DNA from: Crystallibacter permensis
GTDB lineage: Bacteria; Actinomycetota; Actinomycetes; Actinomycetales; Micrococcaceae
Direction: 5' to 3'
Length of the DNA stretch: 64,000 nucleotides
NCBI RefSeq assembly: GCF_025960875.1
Contig: NZ_JAODLR010000007.1
Coordinates: 1 to 64,000 of the forward strand
Shown here: positions 38,130 to 46,915 of the stretch, in pieces
Position numbering within the stretch: the first letter of the stretch is position 1
Layout: each line of letters opens with the position of its first letter
Made by a program: the position numbers and the translations under genes
The notes under the pieces: model-generated
What the model was told of the DNA's origin: nothing
Databases searched by the model: none
Seen by the model: the letters and a program-made list of their open reading frames with translations, nothing else

Positions 38130-39947
38130 CTAGAAAGCGGCGTAAGTGATGCTGGAAATGTCCACCGAAGAGGCGGATGTGGGGAGGCTGATGCTCATCT
38201 GCCCGTAAGCGCGGATCTGCACTTTCGCCCAGCCGTCCACACCGCCGAGCGGGACGGTGAAGAACGAGCCGGCGCCGACAGGGATTTTGGGGCGCGCCTT
38301 ATCGGGGACGTCGCCGACGATGATCCACTGGCCGGCAGGCCAGTTCCCGCCGCCCGCGGGCACGAGCGCCCCGGACAGGGATACGATGCCCGCCCTGACC
38401 ACGCAGCCCGGGGTGTACACGCCGTTGTCTTTCAACGCCACGGATGTGTTGAGTTTCAGCGGTTCAACACCCTGGATGATGGATGAGTCGGGCGCCTGTG
38501 TGACCCGGGCGTAGATGACGCCGACGTCGCCGGCGGTTCGGACCCCGGATGAGTCTGAGGATGGGTGTGTGGTCATGCCGTTGACCATTGTTTGGACGGA
38601 TCCGCCGCCGTCGAGCATGATGGCCTGGTGGCAGCCCTCAGCAGCAGCGAGCGCGGAGAGCCTGTTTCCGCCGGTGCCGGTGTTCGCGGAGGACACGCCG
38701 GTAACACTGATGATGAGGATGTCGTGGTCGGCTGTGACACCTATGACCTGCCGGCCGGAGTACACGCCCGGCGTGGTGAGCGACGTGAAGTCGGTGAGCG
38801 CTTCAATGTCTTGGGCGATGCCGTCGTGCACGAGCAAAGGCCCGAACCCGAACGTGGTTACCACGCCGTCGGCAAGGACTTCTTGCCCGGTCCACCCGTC
38901 TTCCACCTTGTACCCTGCTGCGGTGCCATCTGCCCGGAAGCCGAGTGCGTGCATGCCGCGCTGGTAGGTTTCAAAGTCCCGGTACATGATGCCGTTCTTG
39001 ATTTGGAGGCCGCGGAGCATGTACTGGGTGGGCCGCTCGAGTGTGTCCCAGCCGGTGGCGTTGAACACGATGTCGGCGCCGGAGCGCCCGGCGAACGACT
39101 GCAACGACTCGGCAATCTCCGGGCCGGCTTTGAATGAGTCGCCGCCGGGTGAGGTTAAATGGAAGTCGTTGGCGTACATTTTGTCTATGAGCCCGGGGCG
39201 GGGGCGGCCGCCGCATCGGACCCGGACTACCTCGTACGTGTACCCGTGAACGTGTTTCTTGTACACAATGTTCGCGGTGGGAAGGAACGTTTCGGAGTCC
39301 ACTGGGACGGTGGAGAACGCCTCTGACATGGCTTCACGTACCGGGTTGTCCCCGGCGTCACCGCGCAGGTACGCGGCAAGGGTTTCCTGGTCTTGGACTG
39401 CGCCGGTGGCGTTGTAGCCGGGTGCCCCGCGCAGGGTGCCGATATGTTTGAACTGGCCTTTACCGGTGGATGGTGACCATGCGCCGGCCCGGTATTCGTA
39501 GAGCCGGGACGGGTTGGACGGGTCGTTCGGGTTGAGCGGGTCCTGCTGCAACCACTTCATGAACGGGCGCGGCGACTGCGGGGGGTCCATGGACACCCAC
39601 ACCATGTCCGGGTTCTCACCCTTATGGGAGAGCAGGGTGCCCAACGTGCCGCCTTCACGGGGGACGGTGATACGCCAGTTGGGGAAGTCCAGGTACGTGG
39701 CACCATCGGAGGACGGGCCGAGCATCCTGATTTTCAGCGTGTACCAGCCGCGGTCCACCATGTCCTGCGTGGCTGCGAGCGCGGCTTGGAAGAACCCGTT
39801 AGCGTCGGGTGTAACCACGACAGGGTAGGAGGTGTAGAGGGTTCCGCCTGAGGTGTTGGCCCCGTTGAGGGTGAATATCAGTTCGGGTTCTTTGTGGGCC
39901 AACGGGACGGATGTAATGTCCGTTAGGCGTCCGGTAACAAGCGGCAT
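38130..39947 (-). CDS. Phage tail protein with phosphodiester glycosidase domain (second)
   Basis: The 605-residue protein has a different N-terminal domain (1-110, a beta-sandwich beginning MPLVTGRLTDITSVPLAHKE). It ends in the same enzyme family as its neighbour: FNATGWD (N296), LRGLQIKNGIMYRD and LDGGGSVQTMVNG (445-457). A C-terminal beta domain follows. It is read just before the stalk-glycosidase gene, with only nine bases between them. The two enzyme domains are clearly diverged, so this is not a recent duplication. Confidence 0.85.
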   Translation of the reverse strand: MPLVTGRLTDITSVPLAHKEPELIFTLNGANTSGGTLYTSYPVVVTPDANGFFQAALAATQDMVDRGWYTLKIRMLGPSSDGATYLDFPNWRITVPREGGTLGTLLSHKGENPDMVWVSMDPPQSPRPFMKWLQQDPLNPNDPSNPSRLYEYRAGAWSPSTGKGQFKHIGTLRGAPGYNATGAVQDQETLAAYLRGDAGDNPVREAMSEAFSTVPVDSETFLPTANIVYKKHVHGYTYEVVRVRCGGRPRPGLIDKMYANDFHLTSPGGDSFKAGPEIAESLQSFAGRSGADIVFNATGWDTLERPTQYMLRGLQIKNGIMYRDFETYQRGMHALGFRADGTAAGYKVEDGWTGQEVLADGVVTTFGFGPLLVHDGIAQDIEALTDFTSLTTPGVYSGRQVIGVTADHDILIISVTGVSSANTGTGGNRLSALAAAEGCHQAIMLDGGGSVQTMVNGMTTHPSSDSSGVRTAGDVGVIYARVTQAPDSSIIQGVEPLKLNTSVALKDNGVYTPGCVVRAGIVSLSGALVPAGGGNWPAGQWIIVGDVPDKARPKIPVGAGSFFTVPLGGVDGWAKVQIRAYGQMSISLPTSASSVDISSITYAAF

Positions 39948-39995
39948 GGGGAGCCCCTTTCGGGCGAGGGTCTATGTTTTTGGGCGCGCTATTGG

Positions 39996-40001
39996 TAGCA
40001 T
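39996..40001 (+). promoter_or_regulatory. Candidate -10 box of a leaderless plus-strand phage gene
   Basis: TAGCAT lies 7 nt before the ATG at 40009. The larger context GGTAGCATT...GC-ATG is the same as at the integrase start (29668-29684), suggesting that both genes are read by the same host polymerase form in the lysogen. Confidence 0.5.
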
Positions 40002-40008
40002 TTGGCGC

Positions 40009-40353
40009 ATGAGGAAATTCGGGGGACTCGCTCTTATCGCAGTCGCAGCACTAATCACTAGTAGCGCCACACCACACCAACAGTTGGAACCGGTGGCAGC
40101 AGAACGCGTCGTCGTTCAGGCTCCGGCCTCCGTGCACGGCGACATGCTGGACGACGCCAGGCAGCACTTGACCACGATGGGGGATGCCAGCGACGCCGAG
40201 CTCATCGCCAAGGCTTACGCGGCGTGCGCGTCACTGCTCATCCAAGGCAAGGACGCCTACCGTGAGGCAACGCTTGAGAAGTATGCCGACGTTGAGGAAG
40301 CCCTCGACCATCTGGTGATCGCTGCCGCCGGCAAGCAGTACATCTGCCGCTAG
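40009..40353 (+). CDS. Secreted DUF732-like protein (probable moron)
   Basis: The 114-residue protein begins MRKFGG, followed by a hydrophobic helix (6-20) and an Ala/Ser-rich stretch typical of a signal peptide. The mature part resembles DUF732: small helices with two cysteines (AYAACASLL and a C-terminal YIC) likely to form a disulfide. DUF732 proteins are secreted actinobacterial proteins of unknown role. It is the only plus-strand gene in the tail module, has its own promoter, and its stop overlaps the convergent gene's stop. Expression in the lysogen is inferred. Confidence 0.8.
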   Translation: MRKFGGLALIAVAALITSSATPHQQLEPVAAERVVVQAPASVHGDMLDDARQHLTTMGDASDAELIAKAYAACASLLIQGKDAYREATLEKYADVEEALDHLVIAAAGKQYICR

Positions 40354-41111
40354 GCGGTTGACCTGTACAGTTTCCCGCTGCTGTCCGCGTAGAGGTTCGG
40401 CGCACTCCCCGTGGTGGGGAGGTTGGTTACCCGGACGCCATCACTGGCAACGTCCACGCTGTATGCTCCGGCGAACATGCTGGCCACAGCCCCGGCGAGC
40501 ACGCCGGCGTTTGAGGATCCGCGCAGGGCCACGGTGCCGCCGTTGCCGCCGACACCGCCACCCGAGTTGAAGGTGACGCCACCGTTCGAGGATGACGGGT
40601 CTATGACCGTGTTGCCTGCGGTGATCTTGCCGCCGCTGGTGACGTTCAGGTCGTTCTTGAGTGTGGTCACGCCTTCGACAGAGAGTGTGCCTTTGGTGGC
40701 CATTGGCCCTGTCACATCAAGCTTGCCGGAGATGGTTGCCGGGCCTTTCACCGCGAGGTCGCCGGTAATGGTGGTGTTGCCACCAATTTCCGTAACACCG
40801 TTCAGTTTCGTTGGCCCGGTGACATCGAAGTTCCCGGTTATCTTCGTGTTACCGGAGACTGTCATTGGTCCGGTGATGGTGGTTGTGCCGGTGAAGTTGA
40901 TTGTGCCGTCAGCCTGCAACGTGCCCGTAATCGTGGCCGTGCCTGTAACCTGTAGCGCCCCGTTTTCGATGAGCAGAACGGACCCGTCATAGAACCGCAT
41001 TTGCCCGCGGCCAACAGAGGACGACGACAACGGGGAAGCGTTTTCAAGTCTGCGCAGCCGGCGCAGGATTTCTGCTAGCGTGCCCGCGGTCAGGTCGTTG
41101 AACCTACCCAT
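40350..41111 (-). CDS. Phage tail protein with beta-solenoid-like repeats
   Basis: The 253-residue protein has a short helical start (MGRFNDLTAGTLAEILRRLR) and then about ten imperfect 12-residue repeats of the form (V/I)TGx(T/L)xxxGxTxI (about 50-165). It ends in a Gly/Ser-rich stretch and a small C-terminal domain. Such repeats fold into a rigid triple-beta fibre or solenoid. By position it is a minor tail or fibre protein next to the tail tip. Confidence 0.75.
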   Translation of the reverse strand: MGRFNDLTAGTLAEILRRLRRLENASPLSSSSVGRGQMRFYDGSVLLIENGALQVTGTATITGTLQADGTINFTGTTTITGPMTVSGNTKITGNFDVTGPTKLNGVTEIGGNTTITGDLAVKGPATISGKLDVTGPMATKGTLSVEGVTTLKNDLNVTSGGKITAGNTVIDPSSSNGGVTFNSGGGVGGNGGTVALRGSSNAGVLAGAVASMFAGAYSVDVASDGVRVTNLPTTGSAPNLYADSSGKLYRSTA

Positions 41112-41112
41112 A

Positions 41113-42183
41113 TCATCCGCCCTTCTGCTGGAATTCGATGGTCACCCATTCACCTAGGCTGCCCTTGATTTTCACAATCTCCCACTCCCGGTAACCCTCC
41201 GTGATATAAGGGTCCTTCCGCATGTTCCACCGCACAGTCGTGCCCGGTTGGAGTGAACTGATGGGATGGGCGCCGCCGGCAAGAACATCGAAACCCGCCT
41301 GCCGGGTAGCCGAGTTATTCGCCCGCAACGATTCACGGGCCAGGCTTTGCAGTTCCCCGGACTTCTTCACGTTCTTGAACGACTCCACCCGTTCGAGACC
41401 CGGGTAGAACAGGGTTTCCGTGGTGGAGGACCGGATGAGCGTGTCCACTTCGGTGCCTTCACCAACCGCGTAAACTTTGGTGGCCACTTCGGAGGCATCG
41501 GTTTTGATCCACAAACCGCGGGCCTGCGGGTCGTCGGCGGCGAAATCGTATTCCGCCCGCCCGTGCGTGAGGTCGCCGACACGCATAACCCATTCGAGGG
41601 TGCCGTTGCCAGCCCACCGTGGCAGGAAGTCCACGTCCGGGCCGCCGTCGGCTTCCATGATGTCGCCGAGCCCTTCGGTGACGGTCATCATGTCGTACCC
41701 GTAGTACACGCGGTCCTCAGTGCCGGACTTATCTGAGGGCAGCACCAAGGGGAGGGCGAACCTGCCGGCGCCCCACTGGGCAACAAGCGTTTTCACTGCC
41801 TGCGTTTCGAGGGACAGGTTGTTGAACGTCATTTTGGTGTCGGCCAGATCGCCGGACCAGTCGCGTATCATCAGCCGGCGTTCCAGCATGGACCACAGGT
41901 CACCGTGGCTGAGCTGTAGTGTTTGATCGTCCATGGTGTAGGTGGCGTCCCAGATGATGCCAGCGTAAACGACGGTGCCGTCCCAGTCGGCGACGATGGC
42001 ACGTTCCCCGGGGTAGAGGTCGGTTAGCCCGGCCGTTTCGGCTACCATGGGGTCGCCTAGTTTGAAGCTGGCGTTACCGGATTCGCCGTGGTTTTTGGCT
42101 CGGCCCCAGGTCATGGATTCTGGTTCCACTTTCACACGGTCGCCCCATGTGATGGTGGAGAGCGTGTAGACGTTCCATGCCAT
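41113..42183 (-). CDS. Minor tail protein, Gp37/Tal-like hub
   Basis: The 356-residue protein starts MAWNVYTLSTITWGDRV and has the fold pattern of ReqiPepy6 Gp37-like tail hub proteins. An N-terminal beta barrel is followed by a segment with YYGYDMMTVTEGLGDIMEADGGPDVDFLPRW, and a C-terminal domain is rich in beta strands. It lies right after the distal tail gene, the standard place of the tail-associated hub. No lysozyme or peptidase motif is visible. Confidence 0.75.
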   Translation of the reverse strand: MAWNVYTLSTITWGDRVKVEPESMTWGRAKNHGESGNASFKLGDPMVAETAGLTDLYPGERAIVADWDGTVVYAGIIWDATYTMDDQTLQLSHGDLWSMLERRLMIRDWSGDLADTKMTFNNLSLETQAVKTLVAQWGAGRFALPLVLPSDKSGTEDRVYYGYDMMTVTEGLGDIMEADGGPDVDFLPRWAGNGTLEWVMRVGDLTHGRAEYDFAADDPQARGLWIKTDASEVATKVYAVGEGTEVDTLIRSSTTETLFYPGLERVESFKNVKKSGELQSLARESLRANNSATRQAGFDVLAGGAHPISSLQPGTTVRWNMRKDPYITEGYREWEIVKIKGSLGEWVTIEFQQKGG

Positions 42184-42192
42184 GGGGTCTCC

Positions 42193-42933
42193 TTAGATGT
42201 AGGTGTCGATGAGTTCGCAGGTGACGGTGGCGGTGCCACTGGTCACCGAGATTTCGAGGGTGTCGCGTTGGCCGGGGTCAACGAGCATGATCCTTGAGGA
42301 TGAGACGCCGCCGGTGACGAGCGCACCGTTGACGCGGAGTCTGCCGTCCCGGTAGTTGATGGTGTGGGGTTGGCTCGATGTGAGTGCCCGTGTGACGGTG
42401 AACGCTTGCCCAGCAATTTTGATGGTGTACCCCGGCGCCGAACCTGTGACCGTGAGGAACGGTGTGGCCTGGTAGTTGCCTTTATGGTGGATCGCCGTAT
42501 TCGCCAACGGGGCGGCGGTAAACGTGCGTTTCTCCCCGAATTTGCGGGGGTCGCGGGCCTTCACCCTGACCTGCCATTGCGCGTACGTGTCCGTGATTGG
42601 CGTGAACTTCACCCCGGTGGACCGGACAGCCTGGCACCACAGTTCAGGTCCATGTCCGGCCACTTGGAAGCGGCCGGACATGGCACCGGTCAGCCAGGTC
42701 ATGGCCTCATGAGTTTCATCGTGGGACTGGGTGTGCAGTCCACCGGTGACGCTGATGAGGCGGGCTTGGTTATAGACAGGGAGTTCGTATTCGCCGTCGG
42801 CGTTCGGGCGGTCCGCGTCCTCGCCCTTGGGTTCGGGGGAGTCCCACCAGCCTTCAAGACTGGTGGTCACCCATGTTCCGTACCTGTCGGTGCCGGAGAG
42901 TGTGCGTCCAGCCCACATGATCTGGTCAGCCAA
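42193..42933 (-). CDS. Distal tail (Dit-like) protein
   Basis: The 246-residue protein follows the tape measure gene and overlaps it by eight bases. It contains a conserved Dit/minor tail pattern: an early VTGGLHTQSHDETHEAMTWL and WQVRVKARDPRKFGEKR, then a C-terminal beta-sandwich (galectin-like). It caps the tail tube and anchors the tip proteins. Confidence 0.8.
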   Translation of the reverse strand: MADQIMWAGRTLSGTDRYGTWVTTSLEGWWDSPEPKGEDADRPNADGEYELPVYNQARLISVTGGLHTQSHDETHEAMTWLTGAMSGRFQVAGHGPELWCQAVRSTGVKFTPITDTYAQWQVRVKARDPRKFGEKRTFTAAPLANTAIHHKGNYQATPFLTVTGSAPGYTIKIAGQAFTVTRALTSSQPHTINYRDGRLRVNGALVTGGVSSSRIMLVDPGQRDTLEISVTSGTATVTCELIDTYI

Positions 42934-45889
42934 GGCGCACCCCGTTCTGTTGGAACTTCCACTGGATTTCGTCTACTACGGCGCGGCGGACCGCGTCGGC
43001 GTCGGTGGCGCCTTGAATTACGATGCCGCCGAGGTCGATGCGGGTCCCACCGCCGCCGGCTGCAGCGATCTGCTGTGCTGGGGCGTACATGGAGCCAATC
43101 TCCCCGCCGTTCGCGTGAGCGGTCACCCGCCCGGTGCGCAGCTGGTTGCGGAACTGGTAGACAGCCTGCTGGCCGCCCATCAAATCCACTTCCTGCGCGG
43201 TGAGCACATGCTCACCCTTGGCACCGATGAACAGTTGGGAGTCAACACCCTTCGGCCCCGGCGCAATATCCAAGTCACCGCCGCCTGCACGTCCCGGCAG
43301 TTTCAGTCCGAGCCGTTCAGACACGGAAGCGCCCTCAGGTAATGGTGCGGAGGGGAAGGGGATGCCGTGGGTTTCGAAAGTGCGGATGAACTTGGTGTGC
43401 ACTTCCTTGTATCCGGGGATGTTCTCAACCGACTCTTTCGTTTCGTCGGCTGTGCGTTTGGCTTGTTCGTCCATCCACGTGTCAATGTCCACACCGTCCG
43501 GCACACCAAGGATTTTGCGTGCCAGCGTTTCTGCCGCCTCACCTGTGATGCCGAATTCGCCGGCGGTTGCGATCAGATCGTCATACGTGCCGGACAGTTT
43601 CTCCTGCAACACGTCCTGGCCCATGCCTTCCTCAGCCAGTGCTTTGACCTCGGCCATGCCGTCCTGTGCGAGGCCTTGGAACGTGTCGTTAGCCAGCCTG
43701 CCGGCCTCGGTGGTCAGGTCGAAGTCCGACTTGTTCTTGTTGAGGGTATTGCCCATTTCGCCGCCGGACTCGTTGATCGTCTTGATCGTCTCAGACACCG
43801 AATCAAGTGTCTCTTGGTACTGGGCGTGGGCGTCCCTCGAGTTCATGGTCAGGATTCCGGCAGCGAACAGCTGCTCCAAGAACTTATCCATGTCCTCGAT
43901 CACGCCACCGAGGGCGACACCCGTTTCCTCGATCGCGCCAGCCATTACCTCTTGAGCGGCGGCAGCAGTCACAGCTTTAGGATCAGCGTCACCCATGGCG
44001 GCGTTCAGGATTTCCTGATCCGTTGCCGTCCCGCCAGCGGCGATCGCGGTGGCAATCAGCTGGTCCTTGTACTGCGGGAACAGATCGAGGACATCCTCGA
44101 GCTCCATGCCCTGCGCGGTGGCTTCGGTGGCGATCTGCTTGAACGCTTCCGCAGCCTGATCCGTGTTCCCGCCGGTGACCATCTGGCCGAGTGACGAGTC
44201 CACGGCGTCAACCGAGTCGACAATGTCCTGCATGTGGGACGGCAAACCGAACGTTTTTGAGAGCGACAACTGGAATTGATTGAACCCATCAAGGGAACCA
44301 ACATAGTTGACCGCGTCGCCCACACCGTTTATCTCGGTGGACAGGAACCCTGTCCGGGACACCATCTCATCCAAGCTCGCGGTGCTACCGGCGTCACCCA
44401 TTTTCAGGAGCTCGTTGGTCATCTCCTGAATGGTGGGCACACCACTATCGCGGAGCGCGTTGATGCTCGCACCCGCGATGCCCAGGGCAGCGATCGCGCC
44501 CGCGGCTACGCCAGCAGCTTTACCTACCTTGCCGAGCGTCCCGGGGATCTTGGACCCGGAAGCGTTCAACGTGCGGAACGCTTCCCGCGTTTCAGCGATC
44601 TTCGGGATCAAAGTGAGCGCGGCACCGCCAAGCAACGCGGCGCCACCGGTGAGCCCGGCGAACACGGTCACCGCGTCCTGCACAGGGTTAGGGAGCGAAC
44701 CGAACCCGGCCGCCAGTCCAGACACAGCCTCAGCCACACCCTGGACTACCGGCAGCATCACAGCGCCAGCGTCGATCGCGGCGTCCTTGATGCCGTTCCA
44801 CGCCACCTGGATTTTCGCTTCGGTCGTCTCGTACCGCTTCTGGGCTTCCTCAGCGAGAGCAGAGTTCTCTTCCCATGCCTTAGCGCCGAGGTCCAAGGAT
44901 TCGGTGAGCAGGTCGCCTGCGCCGGCCAGCCGGAGGATGACCGAGGTTTCTTCCGTGCCCTTGATGCCGAGGTCGGACATGGTTTCGATGACGTTGCCAC
45001 CGGATTCCTTGATCCCGTTTAGGCCCTTGATCATGGTGTCGGTGGCGCGGACAGGGTCGTTCTCGAACGCGGTGGCGAACTCGGATGCAGACATCCCGGC
45101 GACGTCGGCCAGATTATGGAGTCCTTCGCCGCCTTCCATGACGTCCGCGTACATGCGCTGCATGACCCGGGACATGACACCGCCGCCAAGCTGGGCCTCG
45201 ATGCCTACGGATGCCATGGCGTTAGCCATTGCGAGCAGATCGGATTCGCTGGCGCCCACCAGTTTCATGGCGCCGGAGAGCCGGGAAGCCATGCCCACGA
45301 TTTCAGCTTCCGTGGAAGCACCGTCGTTACCGAGCGCGACCAGCGCTGCGCCGAAACGCTGCACCCCGCCGGACCCTTCGCGTGCCATGGTACCCATGAC
45401 GTTGCTGATCTGGGCGATGCTCGTGGCGGCTTCGTCCGCGGTCAGGTTCGTGGTTTCGGACAGGTCGATCATGGTTTTCGTGAAACCGACGACGTCCTCG
45501 CGTGCCACGCCTAGCTGGCCGGCGGCCTCAGCCACGCCAGCGATTTCCTCGTGAGTGGCGGGAAGTGTTTTCGCCAGGTCCCGCAGTGATCCTTCGATGG
45601 CGGCCATCTGCTCGGGGGTGCCGTCAACTGTTTTCGTGACACCGGCCCATGCGGTTTCCCAGTCCATGGCGGCCTTGGTGGCGGCGCCTAGCCCGGCAAC
45701 AGCGACGGCACCGAAACCAAGCATCACACCGCCGGCCTGCTCCATGGCCTGATGGTTGTCTTTGACGGACTTCCTGGCTTGCGCGGCTTTCTTGGCTAGA
45801 TTGTCGGTTTCGGTGGCGGCTTTCCCTAGCCCGGCAACATATCCGCCGACTTGGGCTTCGAGCCTGACGATTACCGAGCGTGCCGCCAT
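42926..45889 (-). CDS. Tail tape measure protein
   Basis: At 987 residues this is the longest phage gene. It starts with a coiled-coil (LEAQVGGYVAGLGKAATETDN), then the TP901-type core with AMDWETAWAGVTKTV and AEAAGQLGVAREDVVGFTKTM. Hydrophobic helices lie in the middle (about 380-480), and a long helical C-terminus follows. It fixes tail length and is ejected with the DNA. By the usual 0.15 nm per residue the tail should be near 150 nm. No lytic transglycosylase motif is seen. Confidence 0.95.
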   Translation of the reverse strand: MAARSVIVRLEAQVGGYVAGLGKAATETDNLAKKAAQARKSVKDNHQAMEQAGGVMLGFGAVAVAGLGAATKAAMDWETAWAGVTKTVDGTPEQMAAIEGSLRDLAKTLPATHEEIAGVAEAAGQLGVAREDVVGFTKTMIDLSETTNLTADEAATSIAQISNVMGTMAREGSGGVQRFGAALVALGNDGASTEAEIVGMASRLSGAMKLVGASESDLLAMANAMASVGIEAQLGGGVMSRVMQRMYADVMEGGEGLHNLADVAGMSASEFATAFENDPVRATDTMIKGLNGIKESGGNVIETMSDLGIKGTEETSVILRLAGAGDLLTESLDLGAKAWEENSALAEEAQKRYETTEAKIQVAWNGIKDAAIDAGAVMLPVVQGVAEAVSGLAAGFGSLPNPVQDAVTVFAGLTGGAALLGGAALTLIPKIAETREAFRTLNASGSKIPGTLGKVGKAAGVAAGAIAALGIAGASINALRDSGVPTIQEMTNELLKMGDAGSTASLDEMVSRTGFLSTEINGVGDAVNYVGSLDGFNQFQLSLSKTFGLPSHMQDIVDSVDAVDSSLGQMVTGGNTDQAAEAFKQIATEATAQGMELEDVLDLFPQYKDQLIATAIAAGGTATDQEILNAAMGDADPKAVTAAAAQEVMAGAIEETGVALGGVIEDMDKFLEQLFAAGILTMNSRDAHAQYQETLDSVSETIKTINESGGEMGNTLNKNKSDFDLTTEAGRLANDTFQGLAQDGMAEVKALAEEGMGQDVLQEKLSGTYDDLIATAGEFGITGEAAETLARKILGVPDGVDIDTWMDEQAKRTADETKESVENIPGYKEVHTKFIRTFETHGIPFPSAPLPEGASVSERLGLKLPGRAGGGDLDIAPGPKGVDSQLFIGAKGEHVLTAQEVDLMGGQQAVYQFRNQLRTGRVTAHANGGEIGSMYAPAQQIAAAGGGGTRIDLGGIVIQGATDADAVRRAVVDEIQWKFQQNGVRLG

Positions 45890-45898
45890 GGTGGCCTC

Positions 45899-46270
45899 CT
45901 ATGAAGTTTTCAGTGGTTTATCCGGGGGCCGCTCATACGTGGTGTACAGTTTTTCGCCGGGTTCCGGCTTGTACTGCTGCTTGCCGTCCGACTGTGTGGC
46001 ACGCTCCCGCGCCGCACACGAATGGCACTGGGTTTTATGCGCGTCGTACCAGCCGTCGTTGTCCGGGTGGTGGGCGATGGCGATCGGTTGCCCGCAGGAG
46101 CAGAGCCCGTCCTCATACGCGGTGAGGGCGAGGGACAGGACATAGTCTTTGTCCGTCCAGTCGCCGCGGTGGCCGGTGAACCAGTGCATGGGCGGTTTCC
46201 CGGTGGCCCGGGCGGTTTTGAGTACGCGGGTTACTCCGGCGAACCTTCGCTGGTGCCAGAGCGCCTGAGC
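45899..46270 (-). CDS. Tail assembly chaperone, T-like part made by -1 frameshift
   Basis: This frame has no stop from 46270 to 45899 and continues directly from the preceding chaperone if the ribosome slips back one base at T_TTT_TTG (46276-46270). The fused product would have 304 residues. The C-terminal part has a zinc-ribbon pattern, CSCGQP followed by CHSCAAR, as found in the second tail chaperone of many actinophages. A separate start at 46189 (MHWFTGH) exists, but it has no convincing ribosome binding site. The fused form parallels gpGT of lambda. Confidence 0.85.
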   Translation of the reverse strand, partial: AQALWHQRRFAGVTRVLKTARATGKPPMHWFTGHRGDWTDKDYVLSLALTAYEDGLCSCGQPIAIAHHPDNDGWYDAHKTQCHSCAARERATQSDGKQQYKPEPGEKLYTTYERPPDKPLKTS

Positions 46271-46812
46271 AAAAAATCTGCGTCCACCACCGGCACACTG
46301 TTCTGCGCCCGTTGCCGTGCCACCATGATCAACTGCAGCTGCGGTTCGCCGATCGAGTGTTCAAGTTTGCGCACATCGTCCGGAGTGAAGTCCACGCGGG
46401 CGCGCTTCCCGCCTGCGGGCTTGACACCGATGATGGCGGCGGCCAGCAGGTCGTACCCGAATTCGGTGTTCGCTTCCACGGGGGTCATGCCCTGGGCGCG
46501 TTCCTCATGCTTGGTGCGCATGTCCCGGATTTCCTCACCGGTGAGAGCCCGCACGTACACGGTGAGCATCGAGTTGGCGAACGCTTTGAGTAGCCGCTCG
46601 TATTCGCGTTCGAGCTTGCCGAGTTTGGCTTTGTCGCCGGCGGTGCGCTCGACGTCTTCGACGGCTTCTTCGTTCTCGATCCGCCGTTTCAGTGCGGAGA
46701 GTTCGGCAACAATGTGGCCGCCCTTGTAAACGTCCGCTGATTCTTCGGGGAGGTGCGCGTCAACGAGCCATGCTTCGACATCGAATGTGGTGGGATCAAG
46801 TTCTGTGGTCAT
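46231..46812 (-). CDS. Tail assembly chaperone, G-like
   Basis: The 193-residue helical protein has the usual properties of the first tail chaperone. It is acidic, with a charged coiled-coil (about 35-80), and contains VYVRALTGEEIRDM, a phrase common in this family. It lies between the major tail and tape measure genes, as in other siphoviruses. Its last 13 codons include the slippery site, so most ribosomes would end at 46231 and a minority make the longer product. Confidence 0.88.
   Translation of the reverse strand: MTTELDPTTFDVEAWLVDAHLPEESADVYKGGHIVAELSALKRRIENEEAVEDVERTAGDKAKLGKLEREYERLLKAFANSMLTVYVRALTGEEIRDMRTKHEERAQGMTPVEANTEFGYDLLAAAIIGVKPAGGKRARVDFTPDDVRKLEHSIGEPQLQLIMVARQRAQNSVPVVDADFLLRRSGTSEGSPE
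46270..46276 (-). promoter_or_regulatory. Programmed -1 frameshift site T_TTT_TTG
   Basis: On the minus strand the codons GAT TTT TTG contain the heptamer T TTT TTG, a known -1 slippery sequence. After slipping, reading goes on as TTT GCT CAG and stays open for 122 codons to 45899. Confidence 0.85.
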
Positions 46813-46863
46813 GAGAGTTTCAGGCTCCTAAAGAATGGGTTCAGGCCCGGCATAAGGGAAGTG

Positions 46864-46902
46864 GGCCACCCTGCCCGGAGCCTGAATACAGGCAGGGTGG
46901 CC
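46864..46902 (-). terminator. Stem-loop downstream of the major tail protein gene
   Basis: A perfect 12-bp stem (GGCCACCCTGCC at 46864-46875, its complement at 46891-46902) with a 15-nt loop lies 14 bases past the stop of the major tail gene. It would cut down readthrough into the chaperone and tape measure genes, which are needed in smaller amounts. Confidence 0.65.
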
Positions 46903-46915
46903 AGTCATTTGGGGG

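Noticed and set aside
46189-46189. Independent start of the second tail chaperone at 46189
   Set aside because: No Shine-Dalgarno is visible, whereas a slippery heptamer and an open -1 frame explain its expression better; it is kept only as an alternative.
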